Assembly: GCA_022316685.1 (NCBI GenBank)
Contig: JAKJHU010000054.1
Coordinates: 496,001 to 560,000 of the forward strand
Reading direction: 5' to 3'
Length of the DNA: 64,000 nt
DNA from: Progne subis subis
Taxonomy: Eukaryota; Chordata; Aves; Passeriformes; Hirundinidae
Made by a program: the position numbers and the translations under genes. This document shows, in pieces, positions 21,176 to 33,825 of this stretch (position 1 is the first letter of the stretch; the number at the start of each line of letters is the position of its first letter). The notes under the pieces are model-generated. The model saw only the letters and a list, made by a program, of their open reading frames with translations, ran no database searches and had not been told where the DNA came from.

Positions 21176-24100
21176 TGTCACTTTACTGTATTAAGGAATG
21201 ACTTTGCATTCTGCAACATGTTTTTAATCAACTCACTGGACATTTCTGTAATTTGCTGTAAAATTGTGAGGATGTTACCCAGATTGCAGAGTGTTTACTG
21301 CAGATAATGCCAGTGGGGTTTAGTGTGGTAATTAGAGTTTAAACAAGACACCAAGAGTGTAATTACTGCAGAGATCAGCCCTTAAATACTCTGACAGCCA
21401 GAGCAGCAAATGCAGCTCTAGGTTGTTTGCAGGCTTGCTATTTGTTTTGATCTCAGGCTTGAATTCAAAGTCTGGGGAGAGGCAAAGTTCAAGAGCTGGG
21501 TGCAATCTTGGGAACTTGGAGATGCTTAAATGAGTTAAAACCCAGCATTTGAGGCCAAAGTTCCCAGTTAGCTTAATTATGTCAGTATGACTGGCAGGTT
21601 CTAACACTTCAGTGCTCCCAAACATCCAAACTGATGGTGCTGAGCCTTCTGCCCACTTGATGTCAGCAAGTGGAAGATTTTAGGGTGTGCTTTTTGCAAA
21701 ATTTGATTTATAATTAAACCTAACTCCTCATGAGCCTGTGGTCACTCTGCTGGAGGGGATCACAGTGTTCACTGCACAGCTCCAATTGGGAGAGCCTGGG
21801 ATTGGTTTTGACTTCCCTGTGGAGTTCAGGTGAAGATCTGAATCGCTTTTGATTTTTATTTTCTGACTGAAAGGTGCTGTGAGTTGGTGCTGCTCACGTG
21901 GCATCGCAGGGCAGTGTCCCTGTCCCCCCAAAACAGGTGGCTGCGCTATCTGAGGTATAAACTGCATGAAATGGAATTTCAGGAATTTCTCTTAAAGCTA
22001 TTATTCAGAAAAAAAAAGGCTTGAAGTTTTTCAGGGAAATCTGGTGCTAAAACGTGCAGGTGAATTAATCTGGGTTTGTTGGTTTGGGTTGGTTTTTTTT
22101 TTGCTTAATAAAAACATTAAGCCTGGGCAACAGTAGGTAAAACATGTTTGGAATTAATTAGTTGCTCTTTATCTGAAAGGATTTGAGCAGTATGAAGAAC
22201 AGGCTACTCTTGGGTTTAATCAAAACTTAGTTACATTCTGTTCCCAGTGTTTAAAGAAACAAAACTATTTTTGCCTGATTTCAAGAGCTTGTGTATTAGA
22301 ACATGTTGGCATTTTTTTGTAACATGCACTGGGAATAAAAATGGGTTTAAAGCTCTCAGAAAGCAAAAGGAGTTTGGCTTTTTTAAAATGTGAATCTGCA
22401 GACGGTGAAGGTAGAAGCAGCCCCATGCCCTCAGCAAACAAATAATCAACAAATTGTTTAATGAGCTGTTTAACTTGCTCAAGGAAGGTTTGCTGCAACT
22501 TGTTCTATAATTCTTGCTTTCTAGTGTTAGAATTCTCTAAAACAGAGCAAAGTTGATCTGGGAAAACTTCAATGTTGGATTTCTCTGGGTTCATTGAGGG
22601 TGCAGTTGGGGGTATCTGTTGGAGATTAGTATTCATGGTTTTCATTTTAGCATCACTTGTTTATTGTTCTAATCAAACCCAAAGTTCCTCAGCAGGGTCG
22701 CTCTAACAGGCTGGGGTTTTGCTGAGATTAATGAATGGAAAAGTTATTTTTGTTAGAAAATGGTGCCTTTCAAACAAAACAAGTGTCTTCAACATTTTAC
22801 TCTGATCTTCCAGGGGAGCACAGATAATTTCATGGTGCTTGAGTGGAGGGGAAATAAAACCGTTCTGTTTTGATTACATTTGGAGCACTTAAAACTTAGT
22901 GTTGGGGAATAAACAGCAGACAAAAATCTGGTTCTAAAACACAATTATTTTGGATTTTCTAAAGGTTTAAAAAGAACAGTTGGCAGAAATCCCTTTTGGC
23001 ACTCAGCAGCCGACAACCCCGGATAAATCTAAAATAGATGAAAAGATTAAAACTGAAAGAAAGAAAATATGCAGCAAAGCAGAGAATGGCCGAGTGCCAG
23101 CTTTTAGCAATAAGATGGCAGTGCCACTTCTCAAATCACTGTTTGAGAGAAAACATGGAAATTATCCCCAAAATACGTGTTGTGGAGCTGATGGAGAGGG
23201 GCTGGAATTGAGGAAGGGGAGAGGGACTGGCAGGGCCAGAGCTGCCTCGCTGCTCCCTCCCTGGAAATCACAAGCTTCACATTTCACATAAATGCTGGTT
23301 ATTGTCCTTGATTAGTATTGTAAAGCAGTTGTATCTGCATCAGCATGAGAATAATCACTCAGGCAAAGCCATAAATTACTATAATTAATATGTCCCAGCA
23401 ATTAATGGAAATGTAAAGAGCTTGGTGGCTGCTGTTTCAGTTGAGGCAGTGTGAGCTGTATCTACTCAACTGGAGAGGAGGAAGGGATATCCTGTGTAGC
23501 TGAGCTTTTCAGAATGCAATTAATCCTAAATATTGACACTTCACTCCTTTTCCCCTCAGAGCAGGCGGAGGAGCCGTTAGTTTTCCAACTCCCATTTCAG
23601 AGAAGTGAGGCACAGAGGAGCTGCTGCTTTCCAGCAAGGAGTAACATAGGTGTCACGCAAGAAAAGTGCCACAGGTTTGTTTTCTCCCAGCTAAAGAATG
23701 GCATTTTTAATTGTTATGATTTCTGAGACAGCACAGGCAGCAACTCTTGAGCTGCTCAGAGCAAAAAAACCTCAAAATAACCAGGGGGTCTTTGGCCTTT
23801 GTCAAGCTCAGGATGTTTCTGGCACCCCACTGACCTTGTGCTGCCAGAGCTTGGGCACATTTCACGTGTCCCTGTGAAGGACAAGGTTAATGCATCATTT
23901 AATGCTCTGCTAGGACAAACGTTCCCCTTCTTTGTCGCTTCGTGTAATTTAGCGCCTTCATTTTAACGCTTGGAATCCGTTTCAGCCCAGCTGTTAGGAA
24001 CAGATCCTCAAACTGCTGAATGTGGTGAGGGTTGGACAGGTGGGATTTGATTTAGGGTGTGCAGGGAGGGCTCATTCAGAGAACATGGAGCATTTTCTGC

Positions 24101-27100
24101 TCCTGTGCTCCTGCTTTACCTCCTGACACTTGAGCCCACAAGATGGGGCAGTGACCAAGCGCAGAGGATTCAAAATAAAGAGATTTTTGTAGCTTCGAAG
24201 ATGCTTCTGAAGGGAAACTTTGTTTTACTGCTGGTTCCCTCCCTGTTGTATAAGAGATTTGCAACTTTCATTACTGTGTAGAGAATCCCATGCACAGTGA
24301 AAATGTCATTCTTTAATTAGCTGTTAATTAATGTTTTCTAGTGTTGGGCCAGCAAAGGCTCACTTTGTGATGCAGTGCAAACTTGCAGTCATGATCCCAG
24401 CCCCAGAGTGATCTTGGTCTGAATGTGATGAGGAGCCAAAGGAGTTAAAACTTACTTAAGAAAAATAAAGGATGATTTGCCCTTCATTACCTTTCCCTCC
24501 CACGCAGCTCAGGACCTGCCAGGCTGTGCCTGCTCCAGGTGCATTTGGAGTCAATAAACACCCCCAGCCCAGCACCTGTGTGGAGTTGAAAGCTGAACAA
24601 AATGCAAATGAGAAAATCACTCAGTGCAGGCTGATTTCAAATCCCTGCTGTTTTAATCAAATAGAGATGTTAAAAGTTTAATCTCCAGTAATTAAGTCTT
24701 TTGTTTGTTAGTTTTTGCAAGTCGATACTTGGATTTTTTTTCCATAACAGCTTTTTTTTGTTTGTTTGTAATGGTTTGTGGTGAAATCATTGCACAGCAC
24801 AGCTGCGACACGAACTCTAAACAAATAATGATTCATGTTTTTGAAGCTGCCTATGGCTTTCTGCTGGACTCTCCTTGGTTTTCTTTATCAGTTCGATTTA
24901 TTTCCCAGATTTTTGAATTGCTTTCTTGCTTGTGCTTTCCCAGGTCCTGTAGGATAGTTACTCTAGGTTTGATTTTCTTGTTTTCTCTTGTGTATTCTGT
25001 GCACTTGTAAACTGCACCTAAAGATTTGTTAATGTTGGCTTTGGGTTTGTTGGGTGCTGTTATCACTGAGCAGTGGAGTAGGCTTGAGGTTTAACAACAC
25101 ATTGAAGAAAAACTTCCAGCTAACCCCGAGGTTATCAGCCATAATAAAAAATAATAAATTTTCCTGTATGGATGAAACTTTATTAATAAACACCTGAGTC
25201 AAGATAATAGTGGTACCAAATGGTAATTTGGTTATCAGCCTTTATCAGACAGCAAGTGCAGTGCTGGTGCTCAGGTGATCTGTGAGCTGTTTAATGCAGC
25301 TCACAACAACAGCAGCAGCTGAAATATCCAATATAAATGTTTTCCATCTGTGCCTCCATCAGATAATCCTGCAGTGTTCCACATCACCTCATTACAGATA
25401 GGAAACTGGAGCTGGGAGCCGTGCTGGGAGCAGGCAGAGGATTTGGTCAGTCATTGCAGGAAGCAATTCTCCTGAACTGTGTCAAATCAGGTATTTTATT
25501 CCCTTCAACCACGGCAGTGAATAACAAACTCTCTGTGCTGAGTGAAATCCAGGGGATACCTGCTGGGAAGATGATGGGAATTGTTTCTGAGGTGGGAGCT
25601 TTGAAATGCACAGTGATGGGAAGCCCCTGCACTGAGGTACCTGCACTTTGAATTGAATTGAATTGAATCTCTCCAGTCCCCTCCCCAGCAGCCTGTTTGT
25701 TGCTGTGCTTTGGAGGAAGATGCTCTGTGCTTGCAGGTGAAATAAAGCTTCAGTGTCAGGGCCAGGCTGTTTGGAAATGCAAAACAGGAGCTGCATCAAG
25801 GGCAAGGGATTTCAAAGGTGCTGCTTTTATGCTTCAAAAAGGACTTTGGTGATGACAGCAGCAACGTGGTGTCACTTGGCAACGGGTCAGAGGCTAAAGT
25901 TGAGGCGAAAGAAGGGTTTCAGGGAGGAGAGCAGGGCTGAAGAATCAGCAACAACACCCAGATGGTTTGAAGAATGGCTGTGACACCAGGGTGAGGGGAC
26001 AGCTCTGGGCTGGTGGCTGCCCCTGCCCTGGAAGTTCAGCCCCTTTTGGGGGTTGGCACAGAAAAAGGATAACATTTGCATTTCAGCCCCCAGCTCTGCT
26101 GTTTCTGTGCCTGTGGTGGAGAGGAGCTCTGAGCCTGCAGGAGAGCACAGCTTGGGAAAATCCTGAACCTTGGAATTCATAATTTAACAAGCAGGTGGGT
26201 ACACTGAAGATGAAACAACAAAAAAGGAATGGTGAAGTTCTCCTCCTGGAAAGTGATGTGTGAATGCACACAGCCCCAAGCAGAAAACTTTATTTTGAAT
26301 CTTTGAAGCCTGTCCACCTCTGGGATTTTCTGCCTGTTTCTCTACACGCAGAATTCCCCAGCAGTGGAATCCTGTAGGATCAGGAGTCAGAGCCCTGGGG
26401 CAGCAGGTATCAGAGTGGGATCAATTCTTCAGTGCCTTATTTTTCATTTCCAGAAGAGCTGGAATTGCAACTCTTACCTGGAGTGAGTTACAAGACAAGG
26501 AGCAGCTGCCAAAGGGAAGCTCATTCCTGATGCAGCTGGATTTTCCACATCTCTTGTAGGCCAATATCCCATAGTTTTCCATCCATCCCTGAGTCTCTCT
26601 ATGTCCAGTCATTGGGGCCTGTAGTAAGATGCTTTCAGGTTTTAATTATGTAGATTGTGTTTGGGATGGCTGTGAGCGCTGCTTGCAAAATCCTAAACAC
26701 GAAACACCTCCCCAAACCTTGCCCAGACCCAGAGGAATCCTGGTTTTCCCTGGAGAAGGACAGAACGGACAGGGAGAGCCAGGAATAAATAAATAAATTT
26801 AGTTAAATTTTAAATAAAGTGCTTTTACAGCACACACCTTAAAAATCCAGCCATAAATACCCAGGCCAAACCTTCAGCGAGTTACTTATTATTTCTCTCC
26901 TCTTTTGTAAACCTCAAATCTCTCTGTCCTTCCAATAACATCTCCCTGAGAGCTGCCACATGCACCAGGCTCACTGGAGGCTGGGATTGTTCATCCCAAC
27001 CTGCTGGATGCAAACCACCCCACAGGTTTATTTTCTCCTCAGACTGAGTTAATAAAACAGCAAAGAAGAAAGACAGCCCAGAAGCCACAGGATCAATAAG

Positions 27101-30100
27101 CTATTAGGAGCCAAGAAAACTCAGCAAACTGCACACATAATTAAAGGCTGTGGCGAACAGGTTGCATCTTTTCTGACTCTATTAAATCAGGTCTTCAGTT
27201 TTATGTAAAACCATCAGCTGAGCTGAAGGTAAAACCAGCTGTGTGTGTATTTACAGAGGGGGGGATAAAAAATGCCAGAAGGGGCTGTAAACAAAGCACC
27301 TCCAATTCCCCATCCATCAGGGGTCACTGAGCCGGGGGCTGATGGAGTTGTCCCATAAAAAGATGACACTTTTATTCCTAAATATGTTTCCTGCTGTGCC
27401 AGCTTGGGGTCCGGGATTCCTCCAGTGAGCAAAGCTCTTGTGTTCCTCCTTGAGAACAAACCCTGTGCTAACTTTTTATAGAAACACGGATCCTGGAGTG
27501 GTTTGGGTTGGAGGGGACCTTAAAGCTCATTTCATTCAAACATTCTGCTGTGGGCAGGGACATCTGCCACCAATCCAGGTTGTTCCAAGCCCTGTCCAGC
27601 CTGGGGATCACCATCCATTTATTCATGATAATTAATTAATATTGATGTTAATGTGCCTGGAGCTGGGCCCCCCCTAGGAAGTGAGACTGGAGCCTGGCTG
27701 GAGACAGGGATGGCTCTGTCCTTCAGAGTTTCTTACTGAAGACATTCCACAGAGCTGGAAAACTCCTCTCCTCTTGCTCTGTACAGCCTGCTGGTGGAAA
27801 TCATCCCACAGGCAGAGAAAAACTCCACCGCCCTTGGAGTGGAGGAAAAGTGGGACCACGGGATGACATCCTTGCACCAGAGAGGTCGGGAGGAGATTTC
27901 ATCTGCTGCTCACTTTCACTGCAGAGGTTGGGCCCCTTGTTTTTACCCCTTTCTCCTGAGCTTTGATGAATTCTGCTAATAAGGTCAATTAGTTTCCATG
28001 GCAATAGCAGATCCCAGCTAATGGAGCAGAGGAGTCTGTGTTTGCAGGACATGAGTGCTCCTGAGCACCGGCTCCCAAACCTCCTGCAGCTTCTGAAACG
28101 AGGGGTGATGAACCACGGGGGAGCCCTGAAAGCTTTTTGCCCCTCTCCAAAGGCAGTTTTAGTGGGATAACCCAGCGTGGTGGCACTGCCTGGGGCAGCC
28201 CCTGGCCACTGCTGCCTCCCGTGGTGTCCCCTTCATCCTTTAGGTCACTTTTTGGCTTGGTGTTTGGGGCAGTTTTGGGTTGACATTTGCTGGCTTCTGC
28301 CCTGAGCAGCAGTGATGCTTTTGGCCTAAGTATTTTGAGCTTCTGGACATCCCCAGCAGCGTTTTTGTGTCTCCCTTTGCTCTCCCACACTCACCCTGCT
28401 TGGGGGTGACTTTTCCCAGCCCTCTTTCCTGCTCCCAACCATCCTCTGGGAATGGAACCCTCATTTTAAATTAACAACCACCTTCAGAACACAGGTTTGG
28501 TGCAAACTCTTCCCAGGTCACCCAGCTGGAAGGAGCTCTCTGGAGCGTGGCACCAGCCCTTTCGTGCCTCCCTCATCCCTCTCTCATTCCCTGCCTGCTG
28601 TTTCCATTCCCCTCGCTGTGGGCTCCTCAATCTGCACAGAATGATTTCCAATTACATTTTTGTTGCTGAGGACATAAATCTCCTCTCCAGGCTGCTTTGC
28701 TTCATGCCCAGGCAGAGCTATGGTACTGGTGGAGACAGAACCAACCAAGCCAGGCTGGGGCATTTTATGCTTTATTTATTTTATGGTGGCCCTTTCCTCC
28801 CCTCCTTGACAAGAAATTACCTCACTCTGCTTTAATATTCTAGCAGCAGCAATTTTCAGTCCTTGAATCCTTCATCTAAGGCCAGTTAAAAGCTTCTGAC
28901 CCGAAGAAGCAGCCCAGAACATTGATTACACGTGGAGTGAGCCCTGAGGTTGTTTTGATGTTGATGAGCTGGGAAGGGAAGCGTCTCACCCTGCTTTCTT
29001 TAAAAAAAAAAAAAAGCAAAACAAACCCAACCAAGCCCCACTCTGTGCTGAGCCCACAGGATCATCATTATCCTGAAGTGCACTAAGTGGATAATTGAAC
29101 TAATCCACACTGCGAGGAAGGCTCTGATGAGACAAAGCTTTTATAACCAACTCTCTCTACAACAGCTCTATTTTTTTTTTTTTTTCCTTTTTCCATGCAA
29201 GTAATTTGCTGCATCCTCCAGCACGCAGGGATCTATTGATAAAAAGCCCTTTCTAGCTCTTTCTCTGTCTCAGAAGAGCTCGATCCTCACTGGGCGCAGT
29301 GAGATTGTCAGCACCAGTGGAGCAGAGATGGCTCAAGCAGTGCAACACCTGCACAGGGCCGAGGCTGTGGGATGTGGGATCTCCCTTTGGAGATATTTCA
29401 ATTATTTCTCCATGGCCTCGTGTGCTTCCCAGCAGGTTCAAGCTGAGCTGGAGGGGAAATGTGGCAGGAGCAGCCTCCTGGGTGGTTTTTGTTCGGGAGG
29501 GAATGGAGCAAAGCAGGAATTAAGGATGCAGAGCTCGCTCTAAATGCAAAGTGCCTCTGGTTTGTGAACTGGGGGGTCCAGGCAGCTCCTCAGGTCCTGT
29601 GCAAATACTTAGCAGGGGATAAAAACCTTGCAGCAAGGAGCTCGTGATTTAAATAATTTAAATAGGCAGAGGGGCTTGAGCTGTGCATGAGGAAGGGAGC
29701 CCAGTACTGAGGTACCTGGGTAGAAAGAAGAAATTGCTGCAGTTTATTTTTCTTTTTTTTTTTTTTTTTTCTGCAGAGAGAAATCTTGTTCTTGATTAAA
29801 TCCCCCTAAGTTCCCCCCAACTCCTTGGCTCCCATGGTTTGTTGCTGGGACAGAGCCCTTGCTGCAAATAAACAGCTTTTTCTCCTTCAGTGCACTAATG
29901 TTGGAGATAAACACCCTGTGGAGCACTACCCCGCTCTCAGCATTCCTTTCTCCCACATTATTTTCCACGCTGGCAATATTTAAAATTTAAAAGATCCTTT
30001 TATGATGCTTCTGTGTCCAGTTTATGCCCACCCTGAAGAATCCAGCCCATAAACTGAGCTCTTTATTTCTCCAGCCCCCTGAAGAACCCTGACCAGCGGC

Positions 30101-31683
30101 TCAGCACTGCCTTGTCCTCTGTTTTTCCCTGTTTCCAACCTGGACAGAGGAAAAATTCAATACTGGCTCTTTACTAAATATTATCATTTATTTTGTTTAT
30201 GGATAGCTCCTTTATTTCAAACAGAAATATTCCATATTCACTGGAAAGTTTGGGGGTTATTTTTGTTTGTTTGTTTGGGTTTTTTTCATGCCTGTTGGAA
30301 AGAGTTAAAATTAAAAAAAAAAAAAAAAAAAAAAAAAGGCTTGGATACATGCAAATCATACTGAGTGTTGCCAAATGTATTAAAAGTAGCAGAGTTTTTA
30401 CCTTCTTGCAGATGGAGGACAAACAATCACCGGGAGCCTGAAGCCCTGATGGAAAAATGGACAGAGCCAATGGGACCAAAAGCCTGTTTGTACCCCAAAA
30501 AAAGCCAAGCTGGAGTCACTGCTGGGAGCTTCTCAGGGGAGGGCCTTGGGACAGAGAGAGGCTCCCTCTTGCAAAGGGAGTCAGGTCTGCTCCTTGGAAC
30601 ACAAAGAAGTTTTTTCCTGCTTTCCTGCCCTCCCCCAGGCTTGGGATCCAATGAAATTCTGGTTCCAAAAAGCCAAAGTGCAAATCCCAGCACTGCTGCT
30701 CTGGGCTGATCCATTTCCCAGCGAGAATACAATCAAACCCAAAGCCCTGTCTTAGAAAAAATTGGAACATTTTAGGAACAAAGCACTTCTGGTCCAGGGG
30801 GCAACAGCCACAGCCAAGTGACCCCAAGGCCTTCTGAGGCTTTAAATCCCAGCTGCTGTGGGGCAGTGAGAGAGGGGATGAACCCCAGGCTTATTTTACC
30901 TTTTTTAACCCTTCAGTACTGTGGTCTCTTTTTGTCAGTGATGCTCCTGAGCCCCGACTCCAGGATTTCTGTCCCTCCCAGAACGGAGCAGATGCTCCCA
31001 TTAAAAGCTCGGGAGTTTTTACAGCTGATAGGAAACTGGATTTTACTGAATAAATCCTGGGCAGGCACAGGTGCCAGCCTGGTTTTGGTAAGGCTGGAGG
31101 GTGAGGGTGCTGTCCAGGCACGCTGCAGGCTGGGATTGAACCCTGCCTCAGGAAAACAAAGCTCTCCCTCTGGGCTGGGCTCACTGGATTGAGAGGAGTA
31201 CCCCTGGTTTGTGTGTGAGCAGGTTTTTGTTGTGTCTCAGCAGCCATGCCTCTCACCAGTGATTCCTGAAGTCAGGAGTGAGGATTGAAGGTTTATCCCA
31301 TCCTTTGGGGTGGCTGCTGTCTGTCCATCACACGGGGAGCAGCTGAGATCCAGCACCGAGGAAGGGGAGCCCTTCACAACCTCCCTGCTCCCTTTGCCTG
31401 CCCTTCTGCGGTTCTGCAGCCCCTTGGAGAGGCTTTTCTCAGAGAGCCAAAAGCACGGCACACCGCCAACGCTCCAAAACACCCGGCCAGCTTTTAGGAA
31501 ATACAAACACTCCACGTGATCGCTTTGAGGTGTTCTTGGAGAAGAAAAACGCTGACATTCATGGCACGGGGGGGGAAGGCAGCAGCTGGGACTCCTGCAG
31601 CACCCAGGAGTGGGAACAGACCCCCCCCCAGCTCTGATGTTTAAAGCCATCCTTGCTCAAGGTGCCCACCCGAGGGCTGCGCA
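21176..31683. other. Convergent intergenic region (snoRNA host to LRRC75A)
   Basis: About 10.5 kb with no exon or RNA gene recognised. It must contain the LRRC75A 3' UTR at its right end; no convincing minus-strand polyadenylation signal was singled out. A CR1 tail lies at 27486-27612, with small homopolymers at 29755-29771 (T-rich) and 30313-30337 (A25). Non-repetitive, AT-rich stretches such as 27110-27210 look like conserved non-coding DNA, but this is only an impression. Confidence 0.5.
27486..27612 (+). mobile_element. CR1 LINE 3'-end fragment
   Basis: TGGTTTGGGTTGGAGGGGAC, CTTAAAGCTCAT, GGGCAGGGACATCTGCCAC and CCAGGTTGTTCCAAGCC follow the avian CR1 3' region in order. Truncated at both ends and diverged. 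Confidence 0.9.
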
Positions 31684-32269
31684 TCATGTCTGCGGCGTGG
31701 CAGCGCCCTGCTCCGAGCCCCGGAGCTCCCCAGCCTGGGCCCTTCTGTCCGTCTGCTCCGAGTCCGTGCCGCCGGCCTGGCCTGGGCCTGCCCTCAGCTC
31801 CTCCTGGCTGTCCCCCAGCCCCTCCTGCCCCTCCAAATCACCGAGCTGGCCCTCCCCGAACTCCAGGATGGTCGGCAAATTGCCCTGCTTGGGGCAGCGC
31901 CTCTTCAGGCTCACCAGGAAAGGCTGGGGCAGCGAGAAAATATCCACGTTGTTACCCAGATCGATCCAGGTGACGCTGGGGAACTTCTTGGGGTCCTTGA
32001 GGGTCTCGGTGAGGTCCCTCAGGATGGCCTTGGTCAGGCGGTTGCCGTTGAGGGCCAGCGTGGTGAGGCGGGGCAGGCGGCCGAGCGCGGGCAGCAGCTG
32101 CAGCAGCATCTCGTCCGTCAGCTCGGTGAAGCACAGCTCCAGCGTGTCGATGTGCTCCGAGCTGTGCTCCAGGTACGACGTGACCCTCTCCAGGTCCTTC
32201 AGGGTCAGCGGGATGCCCGACAAGTCCACGGTGTTGTCCTGGGGTTTCCCCATCAGCACGGCCTTCAAG
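31684..32269 (-). CDS. LRRC75A: LRRC75A terminal coding exon
   Basis: On the minus strand the acceptor CCCCCCTGCAG precedes 32269. One base completes the Cys codon begun in the previous exon, then 194 residues run to TGA at 31686-31684. It contains the leucine-rich repeats and a less conserved, negatively charged C-terminal tail. Confidence 0.95.
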
Positions 32270-33778
32270 CTGCAGGGGGGAGGCAAGGACAAGGGGGGGT
32301 TAACGTGGGGGGATGTTGGAACCCTGGGCACTGAGAATTTTAAGCAAAGTTAAGGGGGGAATGGGGACAGCCTCAGGATAACTCTTTTTTTTTTTCCCCT
32401 TGTTTTTAGCTGCTTTCGGTGTTGCTGCACATCTGTGTTTTCCCTCTGTGTAGGATTTCTGCCAGCCAGGAAAAACGGGATTTCTCACTGGGATTCTATC
32501 CTTTTTCCCCCTGAGAGGGATTTAGCTGATCCCCACTGGAACAGATTGATCCTCTTGTACAAACTGCCTTTTCACCCTGCTGATGAGCAAAAAAAAAAAA
32601 AATCTCCTGAATCCCCGGGTCAGAGCGGCCCTGGGCTTGTTTTGAGGGAGGCTTTGCCCTCCTGTCCCTGGGGAACCGAGCAAACAAACCCCAAACAGGA
32701 TTTCACCCAAACGCTCCCGTGACTATTCTGAGCCAGCTCGTGGAAATGAGGGGGTATTTATGTTAATAAACACTGGAAGAGCTCCCAGTCCTGCCACAGA
32801 ACGGCCCCAAATCTCAGGAGGAAAATCTCAACCATTAAACAAATCCCTCTGGGCTTTAGTGGGGGATCAGTTCCACCCACTTGGTTTTATCCTCATGTTT
32901 TACAAGGCTGTTCCACAGGGAAAACACTGATTTTTTTTTTTTTTTCCTCCCCAGCTGTGGTTTTGCCCGACGTAACACCAGGATTGGGAATCGAGCCCTT
33001 CACTCAGCTCACACATTGGCAGGACGCTGATTTATCCAAGCTCACGCTGAGCTAAAAGCTCTCTCCCGTGGAATCAGATCAGAAAACGTTGTCATAAACA
33101 GGAATATTGATGTTTGGATCAAAGGGAATTAAAAGAAAGGGGTTTCCTCCTGGTTTAATTTGTGGCACTGCTCTCGAGCGCCGCGCAAATCGTGGCATGC
33201 ATCGTGCTCCGAAGGAAGATTGGGATATTCAGCCCAGGTCCTTGCAGGGCAAAGGAACAGCTCAGGGAACATGAAGAGGCAGCCCCAGAGAGTGAGGAAT
33301 TACAGCAAGAAATTTCTAGAGACACCTGGTGAGAAAACTGCTTAGAAAAATGTCAGTGAAACGCTACTGGATGTAATGAGTCGCCCCCAAAAAACCACAA
33401 CCCAACAACAAAAGAAAGGTAAAATCCTGAGAAGAAAGCTTTGTCCTGAAATAATACTGTCCAAAGAACCACAACCCAACAACAAAAGGAAGGTAAAATC
33501 CTGAGAAGAAGGCTTTGTCCTGAAATAATGGTGGTAGCGAGGATCAGTGTTAAAGTGCTTCTTCAAAATCCCTGCTCCAAATGATGGCAGTCAAACACTG
33601 GAATAGAGATTTGGGAAAGGAAAGGAAACGAGCAAATGCTGCAGATTGAGAGATAATTTTGAGTAAAGGGTTGGGAATCCCCATCATAGGAGGAATGAAG
33701 ACAAATAAATACAATTATTTAGCTTAAAGAGGGAGCATGACTTAGATAATAATATATTGTATATTGAATATCCTGTAT

Positions 33779-33825
<47 letters not shown>

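Noticed and set aside
22980..23291. 103-codon frame with a Lys/Glu-rich start
   Set aside because: No recognisable family, no splice context, and only weak codon character; most likely chance.
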